Shown in pieces: positions 49,291 through 57,050 of a DNA stretch of 64,000 nucleotides. This DNA comes from VXMO01 sp965205915 (GTDB taxonomy: Bacteria > Chloroflexota > Dehalococcoidia > UBA6926): the NCBI GenBank assembly GCA_965205915.1, contig OZ242191.1, positions 1 to 64,000 of the forward strand, given 5' to 3'. Position numbers and translations under genes: made by a program. Below the pieces are notes generated by a model, which did no database searches, had not been told where the DNA came from, and saw nothing but the letters and a program-made list of their open reading frames with translations. Within the stretch, counting starts at the first letter, position 1. Each line of letters starts with the position of its first letter.

Positions 49291-49400
49291 GGGATTCCCG
49301 CGTTCGCGGGAATGACGGAGGGGGGCGCGGGAATGACGGGGGGGGGGGGCGTTCGTGGGAATGGTGGGGGGTCGTGGGAATGGAGGGGAAGGGGCGGGAA
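49291..49400. repeat. type A palindrome and partial copies between tatB and lepA
   Basis: GATTCCCGCGTTCGCGGGAATGACGG at 49293-49318, then GCGGGAATGACGG and G-rich partial units. No gene in the 267-bp gap; the open frame through it toward lepA is an artefact. Confidence 0.8.
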
Positions 49401-49421
49401 CTATGGAGGGGGGTTGGACTC

Positions 49422-49437
49422 TATAATACGGGGGATG
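49422..49437 (+). promoter_or_regulatory. TATAAT -10 element seven bases before the lepA start
   Basis: A perfect TATAAT at 49422-49427 with ATG at 49435 leaves at most one or two leader bases. GGGGG between them could act as a weak ribosome site only if transcription began earlier. Confidence 0.5.
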
Positions 49438-51276
49438 GCTGCTATAGACCCTCGGTTTGTTCGTAATTTTTCGATCATTGCCCATATCGATCATGGGAAG
49501 TCGACGCTTGCTGATCGTTTGCTGGAGGCGACGCGGACTGTTTCTCAACGCGAGATGCAGGATCAGTTGCTCGATCAGCTCGATTTGGAGCGGGAACGCG
49601 GCATCACGATAAAGTCGCAGGCCGTTCGGATGCTGTATGAGGCGCGGGACGGCAATACGTATCAGTTGAATCTCATCGACACGCCGGGGCACGTGGATTT
49701 CAGTTATGAGGTTTCGCGGAGCCTGCGCGCATGCGAGGGGGCGCTGCTGGTGGTGGACGCGTCGCAGGGGATACAGGCGCAAACGCTGGCGCACGCGATG
49801 CTCTCGACACAGCTGGGGCTGAACCTGGTGCCGGTGCTGAACAAGATCGACCTGCCGGGGGCACGTCCCGACGAGGTGAAGGCCGAGTTGGAGGACATGC
49901 TCGCGATTCCGGGGGAGGACGTGGTGTTGGCGTCGGCGAAAGAGGGCATCGGCATGGAGGACGTGCTGGAGGCCATCGTGAATGGGATTCCGGCGCCAAG
50001 GGGGGATTCAAACGCGCCGCTGCGTGCGTTGGTGTTCGACTCAAAGTACGACTCGTATCGCGGCGTCGTTGCGTATGTGCGGATATTTGACGGTTCCATT
50101 CCACCAAGCGGGCAGCTTCGGCTGATGTCGAACGGGCGGGAGATCGAGCCACTGGACGTGGGCGTGTTCACGCCGTGGCTGATTACCGCGCGTGACGGGT
50201 TGGCGATGGGCGAGGTGGGGTACGTCGCGACCGGGCTCAAGGACGTGCGCGAGTGTCGGGTGGGGGACACGATCACGTTGGCGGCGCGGCCGGCGTCGGA
50301 GGCGCTGCCGGGGTATCGACCGCTCAAGCCGATGATTTTCGCGGGGCTGTATCCATCAGGCGATACGGATTACAGCGATCTGCGGGACGCGCTTTCCAAG
50401 TTGCAGTTGAACGACGCGGCGTTGACATATGAGGCGGAGAGCAGCGTGGCGCTTGGTTTTGGGTTCCGGTGCGGGTTCCTGGGGCTGTTGCACATGGAGA
50501 TTGTGCAGGAGCGGCTGGAGCGGGAGTACGATCTGGAGATTTTGATCACCGCGCCGAGCGTGGCGTACGAGATTCTGCGGACGGACGGCTCGACGTTTGT
50601 CATCCACAATCCGGCGGAGATGCCGAATCCGACGACGATCGACACGATGTATGAGCCGTGGATACGCGCGACGATTCTGTGCCCAAACGAGGTCGTGGGG
50701 CCGGTGATGGAGCTTATGTCCGAGCGTCGCGCGGAGTATGAGGAGATGGAGTATATCCAGACGGGCGCGGGGTCGTTGAGCGGGCAGGCTCGCGTGTCCA
50801 TGCGGTATAAGATGCCGCTGGCGGAGATGCTTATCGATTTCTTCGACCAGTTGAAATCACGGACGCAGGGGTATGCGTCGCTGGACTATGAGGTGATCGA
50901 CGCTCGCGAGGCGAATTTGGTGAAGCTGGATATTTTGGTGAATGAGGAGCCGGTGGACGCTTTGAGCGCCATCTATCCAAAGGAGGCGGCGTATCACCGG
51001 GGGCGGGCGCTGGTCTCACGGCTGCGAGCGACGATTCCGCGCCAGATGTTTGACGTGCCCATTCAGGCGGCGATTGGCGGGCGAATTGTCTCCCGGGAGA
51101 CGGTGCGGGCGTTGCGAAAGAACGTGCTGGCCAAGTGCTACGGCGGGGACGTGTCGCGGAAGCGGAAGTTGCTTGAAAAGCAGGCGGAGGGGAAGCGCCG
51201 GATGAAGCGTGTGGGGCGCGTCGAGGTGCCGCAGGAGGCGTTTTTGGCGTTGTTGAAGTTGGGTGATGGGGATTAG
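49435..51276 (+). CDS. lepA: elongation factor 4 (LepA)
   Basis: Translational GTPase acting on stalled or back-translocating ribosomes. 613 residues from ATG 49435. G1 IIAHIDHGKSTLADRLLEAT (about 13-32), G2 ERERGITIKSQAV, G3 DTPGHVDFSYEV, G4 NKIDLPGA (about 130), then the LepA-specific C-terminus with LGFRCGFLGLLHMEIVQERLERE (about 340) and the LepA_C region ending KNVLAKCYGGDVSRKRKLLEKQ and the EGKRRMKRVG segment. Its stop overlaps the end of a convergent membrane-protein gene by four bases. Confidence 0.96.
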   Translation: MAAIDPRFVRNFSIIAHIDHGKSTLADRLLEATRTVSQREMQDQLLDQLDLERERGITIKSQAVRMLYEARDGNTYQLNLIDTPGHVDFSYEVSRSLRACEGALLVVDASQGIQAQTLAHAMLSTQLGLNLVPVLNKIDLPGARPDEVKAELEDMLAIPGEDVVLASAKEGIGMEDVLEAIVNGIPAPRGDSNAPLRALVFDSKYDSYRGVVAYVRIFDGSIPPSGQLRLMSNGREIEPLDVGVFTPWLITARDGLAMGEVGYVATGLKDVRECRVGDTITLAARPASEALPGYRPLKPMIFAGLYPSGDTDYSDLRDALSKLQLNDAALTYEAESSVALGFGFRCGFLGLLHMEIVQERLEREYDLEILITAPSVAYEILRTDGSTFVIHNPAEMPNPTTIDTMYEPWIRATILCPNEVVGPVMELMSERRAEYEEMEYIQTGAGSLSGQARVSMRYKMPLAEMLIDFFDQLKSRTQGYASLDYEVIDAREANLVKLDILVNEEPVDALSAIYPKEAAYHRGRALVSRLRATIPRQMFDVPIQAAIGGRIVSRETVRALRKNVLAKCYGGDVSRKRKLLEKQAEGKRRMKRVGRVEVPQEAFLALLKLGDGD

Positions 51277-51905
51277 ACACCCGCCCCCAAGTTTATGAGG
51301 AAAACGAAACTTATAAATGGTATTTGCAGTAGAAGGCTAGCCAGACTGGTTAGAGCGGCTTTCCTATATGGCCACAATGACAGGCCCTCTGCAACCGCCG
51401 ATACTACCACCGGACGAGCTGTAAGGACTCGATAATCTGTCAGGGATTCTTTTAACGAATACTGCCATATTCGGAAGAAGAGGAACGCGAGTATGCCGGA
51501 AACCAGCAGGGGGATTGAAATCCTCATAACATGTTCAGCCGCGCCGTACGCGACGTACCCAAGGTTGATTAGATGTTCCAGGTCAAATGAAACCGAAACA
51601 ATGCTCAGCAAAATGACTAGTGCCCAAAGAACCCAATTGAACACCGCGCCAAAGAACCACAGTATATGAACACCCAATTGGCGGGACGGATAGGTCGAGC
51701 TTTGAACGGTATCGACGTAGCTCTGTAGATACATGAGCCCCCACGGAGACAAGACACGAGCGACTAGCACAGGAAAGAATCGTATTGTTGTCTTGGGCGC
51801 GGGAGGTGCGATTTGTGGTGTCTTAAGGAATCTAAACAGCGGCACGCTGCACAGTCCAACCAAGCTCAGAATCACGATCAGCAGGTGGATATCAAGGGTT
51901 AGCAA
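51273..51905 (-). CDS. uncharacterised four-helix membrane protein
   Basis: 210 residues from TTG 51905, the first start codon after an in-frame stop. Four hydrophobic segments: HLLIVILSLVGLCSVPLF, ILWFFGAVFNWVLWALVILLSIVSV, ISIPLLVSGILAFLFFRIW and SLASLLLQIPFISFVFLINLG. The composition is more AT-rich than its neighbours. No family recognised. Its tail overlaps the lepA stop. Confidence 0.6.
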   Translation of the reverse strand: MLTLDIHLLIVILSLVGLCSVPLFRFLKTPQIAPPAPKTTIRFFPVLVARVLSPWGLMYLQSYVDTVQSSTYPSRQLGVHILWFFGAVFNWVLWALVILLSIVSVSFDLEHLINLGYVAYGAAEHVMRISIPLLVSGILAFLFFRIWQYSLKESLTDYRVLTARPVVVSAVAEGLSLWPYRKAALTSLASLLLQIPFISFVFLINLGAGV

Positions 51906-52064
51906 CAGTGGAATGGATGCGATGCCAAATAGGTATACTCACCGTCTGCCGTGATGCCGCTCATCAGATATACAACGGTCATGATCATCCCTCATAAACG
52001 GTGTACACAACCATTGGCTGCGTAAGGCAGGAGTCGATGTGGGGACGTGTCCTAGCCTTGCCGG
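51906..52064. other. spacer without a recognisable feature
   Basis: 159 bp, relatively AT-rich. No repeat of the families seen elsewhere and no convincing promoter or RNA. Confidence 0.5.
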
Positions 52065-52604
52065 TTATCGCCAGCGGCGCATGTCGCCGCCGCGGTTACG
52101 CAAGGTCCGATGCTTGTCAAATGAGAGGGCGTCATACAGGCGTTGAGCTTGCTCGGCGGCGGTCGCGCCTTCCCAAAGCAGACCGATGGGGTTTTCGTCT
52201 GTGCTAAACTCACCGAATTCGTCGACCTGGAATATCTGCCAGTACTCGCCGTTAGTCAGAACGGCAGTGATGGATTCAGCGTCGGCGAGTTCTACGTAGA
52301 ACAGGGCATCATCCTCCCAATCCCGGGTGTCCTCAAACAACCTCTTAGCTTCAACGATTATCGTAGGGGCCCCAGTTTCCGTGAACATGGCGTAGTCAAC
52401 ACGATGCTTTGTATCGTCATTCACGCGGTATTCAGGCAGGCAGTTCGCTGACCGCCTCGGTGCGCCCCAACCAAGAGCATTTAGAATCGGATCGATGATT
52501 CGTCGGCGCGTTTCCCTCTCGTTTGGATCAGCATCGCAATCGTAATAGTCCTCGATAATGGGTTCGACAGCGATGATCGCCTTTTCGACGTCTCGAACGC
52601 ACAC
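52065..52604 (-). CDS. orphan type I restriction HsdR N-terminal-like (PD-(D/E)XK) domain protein
   Basis: 179 residues from GTG 52604. ETRRRIIDPILNALGWGA, then LPEYRVNDDTKHRVDYAMF and APTIIVEAKRLFED supply the E...D...ExK nuclease core (Asp in RVDYA, Glu-x-Lys in VEAKR). TNGEYWQIFQVDEFG follows, as in HSDR_N proteins. No helicase, HsdM or HsdS is next to it. It may be a stand-alone nuclease or a leftover of a restriction system. A TATACT lies about 35 bases upstream. Confidence 0.75.
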   Translation of the reverse strand: MCVRDVEKAIIAVEPIIEDYYDCDADPNERETRRRIIDPILNALGWGAPRRSANCLPEYRVNDDTKHRVDYAMFTETGAPTIIVEAKRLFEDTRDWEDDALFYVELADAESITAVLTNGEYWQIFQVDEFGEFSTDENPIGLLWEGATAAEQAQRLYDALSFDKHRTLRNRGGDMRRWR

Positions 52605-52689
52605 TGGTCACCGCCTTTCTTTCCGTACGGCTATGCGGGGGCAGTATAGCACTGTTGTCCTGTTGGAGGGAAATGGCGGATAGATTGGA

Positions 52690-52875
52690 TGTCTGGATTC
52701 CCGCTTTCGCGGGAATGACGGAGGGAGAGCGGGGGGTTATACAATTGGGGCGGCAGGGTTGTGGCCGCTCATGTCCTTCGACACGCTCAAGATGAGCGGG
52801 TGCGGGAATGACGGGGATGGATTCCGGCTTTCGCCGGAATGAGGGGAACAAATGGGTGGGGCGGGAATGACGGAG
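52690..52875. repeat. three kinds of dispersed palindromes upstream of the aldolase gene
   Basis: A type A palindrome (GATTCCCGCTTTCGCGGGAATGACGG, 52697-52722), a type C sequence (GCTCATGTCCTTCGACACGC and onward, 52766-52800), and a variant GATTCCGGCTTTCGCCGGAATGA (52820-52842), followed by a partial GGCGGGAATGACGG. Confidence 0.8.
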
Positions 52876-52880
52876 GGGAG

Positions 52881-53645
52881 ATGGCGCGGGTTAATGCGGT
52901 TAAGGATCGGCTGGGTCGGGGCGAGGCGGTTATCGGGTCGTTTTGCAATGTGCCTAGTCCTGAGGCGGTGGAGATTTTGGGGTGGGCAGGGTTGGATTTC
53001 GTCATCATCGACGCGGAGCATGGGCCTGCCGATCTTGAGACGGTGACCAATATGGTGCGCGGGGCTGAGGCGTCAGGGACGACTCCCATCGTTCGCGTCG
53101 CTATGAATGAGCCGCAGAATATTTTGAGACACCTTGATTCCGGCGCGCAGGGGTTGCAGGTTCCTATGGTGAACGGGCCGGATGATGCGCGGCGAGCTGC
53201 GGGGGCGGCGTTGTATCCACCGGAAGGGCGGCGCGGGCTTGCGGGTGTGCGGGCGGCGACGTTCGGGTTGGAGGAGTTTGTGCCTGACTACGCAGTGACC
53301 GCGAACGACGAGATGCTGGTCATCGTGCAGATCGAGACTGTCGAGGCGCTGGGGAATCTCCACTCGATAATCGGTGTGCCGGGGATAGACATTGTGTTCT
53401 TTGGGGCGACGGATTTGTCGTCGTCGATGGGGATACCCGGACAGACTCGGGACGCGCGGGTTGTGGATGCCATCGCTGAGGCGGGCGCTGTCGTAATGCA
53501 GGCGGGGCTTGTGGCCGGGACGATTGTGGGGACGGCGGAGCAGGCGGTCGAGTGGCAGGGGCGCGGGTTTCGGTATATCGCGACGAACTTTGCGGGGCTG
53601 GCAGGGCGGGCGGCGCGGGCGTTTGTTGAGGGGGCGCGGGGGTGA
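52881..53645 (+). CDS. HpcH/HpaI-family aldolase
   Basis: 254 residues from ATG 52881 with GGAGGGGAG upstream; the longer open frame begins in repeat DNA. Class II metal-dependent aldolase of 2-keto-3-deoxy acids: FVIIDAEHGPADLE with the catalytic His (about 37-50), VRVAMNEPQNILRHLDSGAQG (Arg, about 73-93), MLVIVQIETVEALGNL (metal-binding Glu, about 140-155) and DIVFFGATDLSSSMG (metal-binding Asp). It cleaves or forms a C-C bond to pyruvate; the specific substrate is unknown. Confidence 0.9.
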   Translation: MARVNAVKDRLGRGEAVIGSFCNVPSPEAVEILGWAGLDFVIIDAEHGPADLETVTNMVRGAEASGTTPIVRVAMNEPQNILRHLDSGAQGLQVPMVNGPDDARRAAGAALYPPEGRRGLAGVRAATFGLEEFVPDYAVTANDEMLVIVQIETVEALGNLHSIIGVPGIDIVFFGATDLSSSMGIPGQTRDARVVDAIAEAGAVVMQAGLVAGTIVGTAEQAVEWQGRGFRYIATNFAGLAGRAARAFVEGARG

Positions 53646-53679
53646 ATGGCATTACGGGGGTTGGTGGCGGAATTGAGGC

Positions 53680-53940
53680 TTTGGATTCTTCGCTGCGCTC
53701 AGAATGACATGGTCACGCTCAGAATGACGTTCACGAGGGTGGATGATTGGGGTTACGAAGGTTGGGTGCGCAGTGGAGGTTAAGATTCCCGCGTTCGCGG
53801 GAATGACGGGTGGGTTGGCGGGAATGACGGGTGGATTGGCGGGAATGACGGGTGGGTTCGCGGGAATGACGGGTGGGTTGGCGGGAATGACGGGTGGATT
53901 GGCGGGAATGACGGGTGGATTGGCGGGAATGACGGGTGGG
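53680..53940. repeat. type B and A palindromes and a seven-unit 21-bp tandem array
   Basis: The 345-bp gap holds no real gene. A type B element (GATTCTTCGCTGCGCTCAGAATGACA, 53684-53709), a type A element (53784-53809) and seven units of GCGGGAATGACGGGTGGRTTG to 53940. Because 21 is a multiple of three, an artefactual open frame (GMTGGLA repeated) runs through it. About 115 bp of this block recur at 54420-54550. Confidence 0.88.
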
Positions 53941-53990
53941 GGTATGGCGCGGGCTAATTCGGTGACGGAGCTGCGGGGTAAGGTGCGGGC

Positions 53991-54356
53991 ATGATACAGG
54001 ACATTATTGGGGTGAATATTTTTACGGCGCGTATGGATGCGATGGTGGCGTTCTATCGGGACGTTGTTGGGTTGGAGCAGCACTCCGATCATGGGGATTT
54101 GATCACGTTTGATGTGCGGCCGGGGTTGCGGCTGAATATCGGTCGGCATAGTCAGATTTGGACGGAGGAGAGCCTCGACCCGTTTCGAATGATGCTGAAC
54201 CTGGGGGTCGATGACATTCACGCCGTTCATGCGCGAATGGTCGATAATGGGGCTGAGTTCATCCGTCCGCCGGAGCAGGAGGCGTGGGGCGGTTGGATCG
54301 CGACGTTCAAGGACCCGGACGGGAATATGTTGCAGTTGATGGAGGGGCCGGGGTAG
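53991..54356 (+). CDS. VOC-superfamily (glyoxalase/dioxygenase fold) protein
   Basis: 121 residues. Two beta-alpha-beta-beta-beta modules: DIIGVNIFTARMDAMVAFYRDVVGL at the N-terminus, and the second module beginning MLNLGVDDIHAVHARMVDNGAEF and ending WIATFKDPDGNMLQLME, with the metal-binding Glu in LQLME. The first-module metal residue is not obvious (GVNIF lacks the usual His), so the activity is uncertain. Flanked on both sides by copies of a 115-bp repeat block. Confidence 0.85.
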   Translation: MIQDIIGVNIFTARMDAMVAFYRDVVGLEQHSDHGDLITFDVRPGLRLNIGRHSQIWTEESLDPFRMMLNLGVDDIHAVHARMVDNGAEFIRPPEQEAWGGWIATFKDPDGNMLQLMEGPG

Positions 54357-54402
54357 GGGGGTGTCCGATGGCGCTATCAGGGTCGGTTGGGAAATTGCGG
54401 CT

Positions 54403-54600
54403 TTAGATTCTTCGCTGCGCTCAGAATGACATGGTCACGCTCAGAATGACCGGGTCACGCTAAGGATGACGTTCACGAGGGTGGATGATTGGCGTTACGA
54501 AGGTTGGGTGCGCAGTGGAGGTTAAGATTCCCGCTTTCGCGGGAATGACGGGTGGGGCGCCGGAATGACGGGGTGTCGGCGGGAATGACGGAAGGGTGTA
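54403..54600. repeat. second copy of the type B + type A repeat block
   Basis: Type B (54407-54432) and type A (54527-54552) palindromes with the same intervening sequence (GTTCACGAGGGTGGATGATT and onward) as at 53684-53809, then partial units up to the pterin dehydratase start. Confidence 0.85.
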
Positions 54601-54603
54601 GTG

Positions 54604-54957
54604 ATGGCGCAGGCGGTTGAGTTGACGGGGCAGAAGTGCGTGGCGTGTCGGGCGGATTCGCCTCGGGTGACGGAGGCGGAGATTGGCTCGTTTCATCCGC
54701 AGGTTCCGGAGTGGGATCTGCTGGATGATGCCGGCGTGTTGAAGCTGCGGCGCGTGTATCGTTTCAAGGATTTTGCTGGGGCGCTGGCGTTCACGAACCG
54801 CGTCGGCGAGATCGCGGAGGATGAGGGGCATCATCCGCTGGTATCGACGGAGTGGGGCAGGGTTGCAGTGTGGTGGTGGACGCATAAGATCAAGGGGCTG
54901 CACGTCAACGATTTCATCATGGCGGCGAAGACGGATGGGTTATTTGATGGCGGGTAG
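54604..54957 (+). CDS. pterin-4a-carbinolamine dehydratase
   Basis: 117 residues from ATG 54604. The active-site motif is EIAEDEGHHPLVSTEWGRVAVWWWTHKIKGLHVNDFIMA: His-His-Pro (about 80), the Trp/Val strand, Thr-His, and the terminal Asp. Recycles 4a-hydroxy-tetrahydropterin after aromatic amino-acid hydroxylase turnover and can act in molybdopterin or transcription roles in bacteria lacking that hydroxylase. A CVACRADS pair of cysteines precedes the core. No hydroxylase gene nearby. Confidence 0.9.
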   Translation: MAQAVELTGQKCVACRADSPRVTEAEIGSFHPQVPEWDLLDDAGVLKLRRVYRFKDFAGALAFTNRVGEIAEDEGHHPLVSTEWGRVAVWWWTHKIKGLHVNDFIMAAKTDGLFDGG

Positions 54958-54995
54958 GGGATGGATGGCGTCATGTGATTCGGTTGGGAAATTGA

Positions 54996-55160
54996 GGCTT
55001 TAGATTCCTCGCTGCGCTCGGAATGACAGGCAAATGGGCGGGAATGACGGGGTGGTGAGCGGGAATGACGGGGTGGGGCGTAGGAACGACGGGGTGGTGA
55101 ACGGGAACGACGGGGTGGTGAACGAGGTATTTGATGACGGGTGGGTGAGCGGGACTGACG
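54996..55160. repeat. type B palindrome and tandem partial units upstream of ilvD
   Basis: GATTCCTCGCTGCGCTCGGAATGACA at 55003-55028, followed by GGGAATGACGGGGTGG and GGGAACGACGGGGTGG units at about 20-base spacing. Confidence 0.8.
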
Positions 55161-55180
55161 ATGATTAATGGGGAGGGACT

Positions 55181-56860
55181 ATGACTCAGGGACCGGCGCC
55201 TAAGCCGAATTCGTGGCAGGTAACGGATGGGGTGGAGCGCGCGCCGCATCGCTCCATGTTCTATGCGATGGGGTTCACGCCGGAGGATCTGCGGAAGCCA
55301 CTCATCGGCGTGGCGAGCACGGCGAATGAGGTTACGCCCTGCAATCTGAATCTCGGGCGGCTGGCAGATCACGTCAAGCAGGGCATTCGGGCGGCGGGCG
55401 GAACTCCCATTGAGTTCACGGCGATTGCCGTATCTGATGCTATCGCTATGGGGCATGAGGGCATGAAGGCTTCGCTGGTGAGCCGCGAGGTCATCGCTGA
55501 TTCGTTCGAGCTTGTGGCGATGGCGGAGGCGCTGGACGGAATGGTGACGCTGGCAGGGTGCGATAAGTCGCTGCCCGGCTCCGTGATGGCGATGGCGCGG
55601 ACAAATATCCCTTCGATCTTTCTCTATGGCGGCACGATTTTGCCTGGCAGTTATGAGGGCAAGGACGTGACGATTGTTGACGTATTCGAGGCCGTCGGCG
55701 CATATGCGGCAGGCACGATTCCGTTGGAGGCGGTGACGGCGCTGGAGGAATGCGCGTGCCCCGGCGAGGGGTCGTGCGGCGGCTTGTTCACGGCCAACAC
55801 GATGGCTTCCGTATTCGAGGCGATGGGCGTGTGCCTGCCGGGTGGGGCGTCCGTGCCGGCTGTCGACGCGCGGCGCGAGCAGCTTGCGTTCCGCAGCGGG
55901 GAGCAGGTCGTCGACTTGGTGCGTCAGAATCTCGTGCCGCGCGACATCATCACGCGCGAGTCCATCGAGAACGGCATCACGACGGCGATGGCGATGGGCG
56001 GATCGACGAACGTCGTGCTGCACCTGCTGGCCGTGGCGGATGAGGCGGGCGTCGATTTGGACATTGAGGACTTTCAGACGATCAGCGACAAGACGCCGTA
56101 TATCACCGATATGAAGCCGGGCGGGCAGTACGTGATGTCCGACCTGGATAAGGCGGGCGGCGTGCCGGTGGTGCTCAAGCGGCTGCTGGACGCGGGCTAC
56201 CTGCACGGGGACGCGATAACGGTGACGGGCAAGACGCTGGCTGAGACGCTGGCGCCGGTCAAGCCCGGTGGCGGGGCGGGCGTGGTGCATGACACGACGG
56301 ACGCGCTTGGGCCGACGGGTGGGATCGTCATCCTCAAGGGCAATCTTGCGCCGGAGGGGGCGGTGATGAAGGTGGCGGGGACGCCAATTCGCCAACATCG
56401 GGGGCCGGCGCGTGTGTTCGACCGCGAGGAGGACGCTTTTGACGCGGTTCAGGCGCGGGATATCAAAGAGGGCGATGTTGTCGTGATCCGCTATGAGGGT
56501 CCGCAGGGCGGGCCGGGTATGCGGGAGATGCTCGCGGTGACGGCGGCGATCACAGGGCAGGGGCTCGGCGAGAAGGTGGCGCTGATTACGGACGGGCGCT
56601 TCTCGGGCGGGACGCACGGGTTGGCCGTCGGACACGTCGCGCCGGAGGCGATGACGGGCGGGCCGATGGGGTTGCTTGAGGACGGCGATATTATCGTGCT
56701 GGATGTGGACCGACGGGTTATCGAGGTTGAGCTGCCGGAGGCGGAGTTGGCCGAACGGCAGGCGCGGTGGACGCAGCCGGCGCCGAAGCATTCACGCGGG
56801 GCGCTGGCGAAGTACGCGCGGCTGGTGTCGTCGGCTTCTCGGGGGGCTGTGACGCATTAG
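55181..56860 (+). CDS. ilvD: dihydroxy-acid dehydratase
   Basis: Fe-S dehydratase of branched-chain amino-acid synthesis (2,3-dihydroxy acid to 2-keto acid), 559 residues with GGGAGG before ATG. Cluster-ligand Cys in TPCNLNLG (about 47-54), GCDKSLPGSVMAM (about 126-138) and ACPGEGSCGGLFTANTM (about 192-208), then GGSTNVVLHLLA, the Ser nucleophile region in TDGRFSGGTHGLAVGHVAPEA (about 467-487) and the ELPEAELAERQA end. Single gene between repeat spacers. Confidence 0.96.
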   Translation: MTQGPAPKPNSWQVTDGVERAPHRSMFYAMGFTPEDLRKPLIGVASTANEVTPCNLNLGRLADHVKQGIRAAGGTPIEFTAIAVSDAIAMGHEGMKASLVSREVIADSFELVAMAEALDGMVTLAGCDKSLPGSVMAMARTNIPSIFLYGGTILPGSYEGKDVTIVDVFEAVGAYAAGTIPLEAVTALEECACPGEGSCGGLFTANTMASVFEAMGVCLPGGASVPAVDARREQLAFRSGEQVVDLVRQNLVPRDIITRESIENGITTAMAMGGSTNVVLHLLAVADEAGVDLDIEDFQTISDKTPYITDMKPGGQYVMSDLDKAGGVPVVLKRLLDAGYLHGDAITVTGKTLAETLAPVKPGGGAGVVHDTTDALGPTGGIVILKGNLAPEGAVMKVAGTPIRQHRGPARVFDREEDAFDAVQARDIKEGDVVVIRYEGPQGGPGMREMLAVTAAITGQGLGEKVALITDGRFSGGTHGLAVGHVAPEAMTGGPMGLLEDGDIIVLDVDRRVIEVELPEAELAERQARWTQPAPKHSRGALAKYARLVSSASRGAVTH

Positions 56861-57050
56861 GGGAGCTGCGCTACGGCTCTCGGCTCGCGATCACGTTGGG
56901 CAGTAGAAGAGGATTGATTACCGCGTTCCAGCTTGAGTGCCCCGCTTAACCTATATCAAGTAGGGGATTTTGCTTTCGCCGGAATGAGGGGATGCCACAA
57001 TAGGGCGCTTTGGTAACGGCCCACATACTGTGAGCGAGGGGGCTATCGCT

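Noticed and set aside
49207..49434. N-terminal extension of LepA by 76 residues
   Set aside because: It is encoded by repeat DNA; ATG 49435 matches the conserved LepA start.
52770..52802. Type C sequence as a terminator hairpin for a neighbouring gene
   Set aside because: It is an imperfect palindrome resembling a widespread intergenic repeat, with no U-run and no gene ending nearby on the matching strand.
53743..53994. Open frame encoding repeated GMTGGLA units
   Set aside because: It is the translation of the 21-bp tandem repeat; it has no start context and no codon signal outside the repeat.
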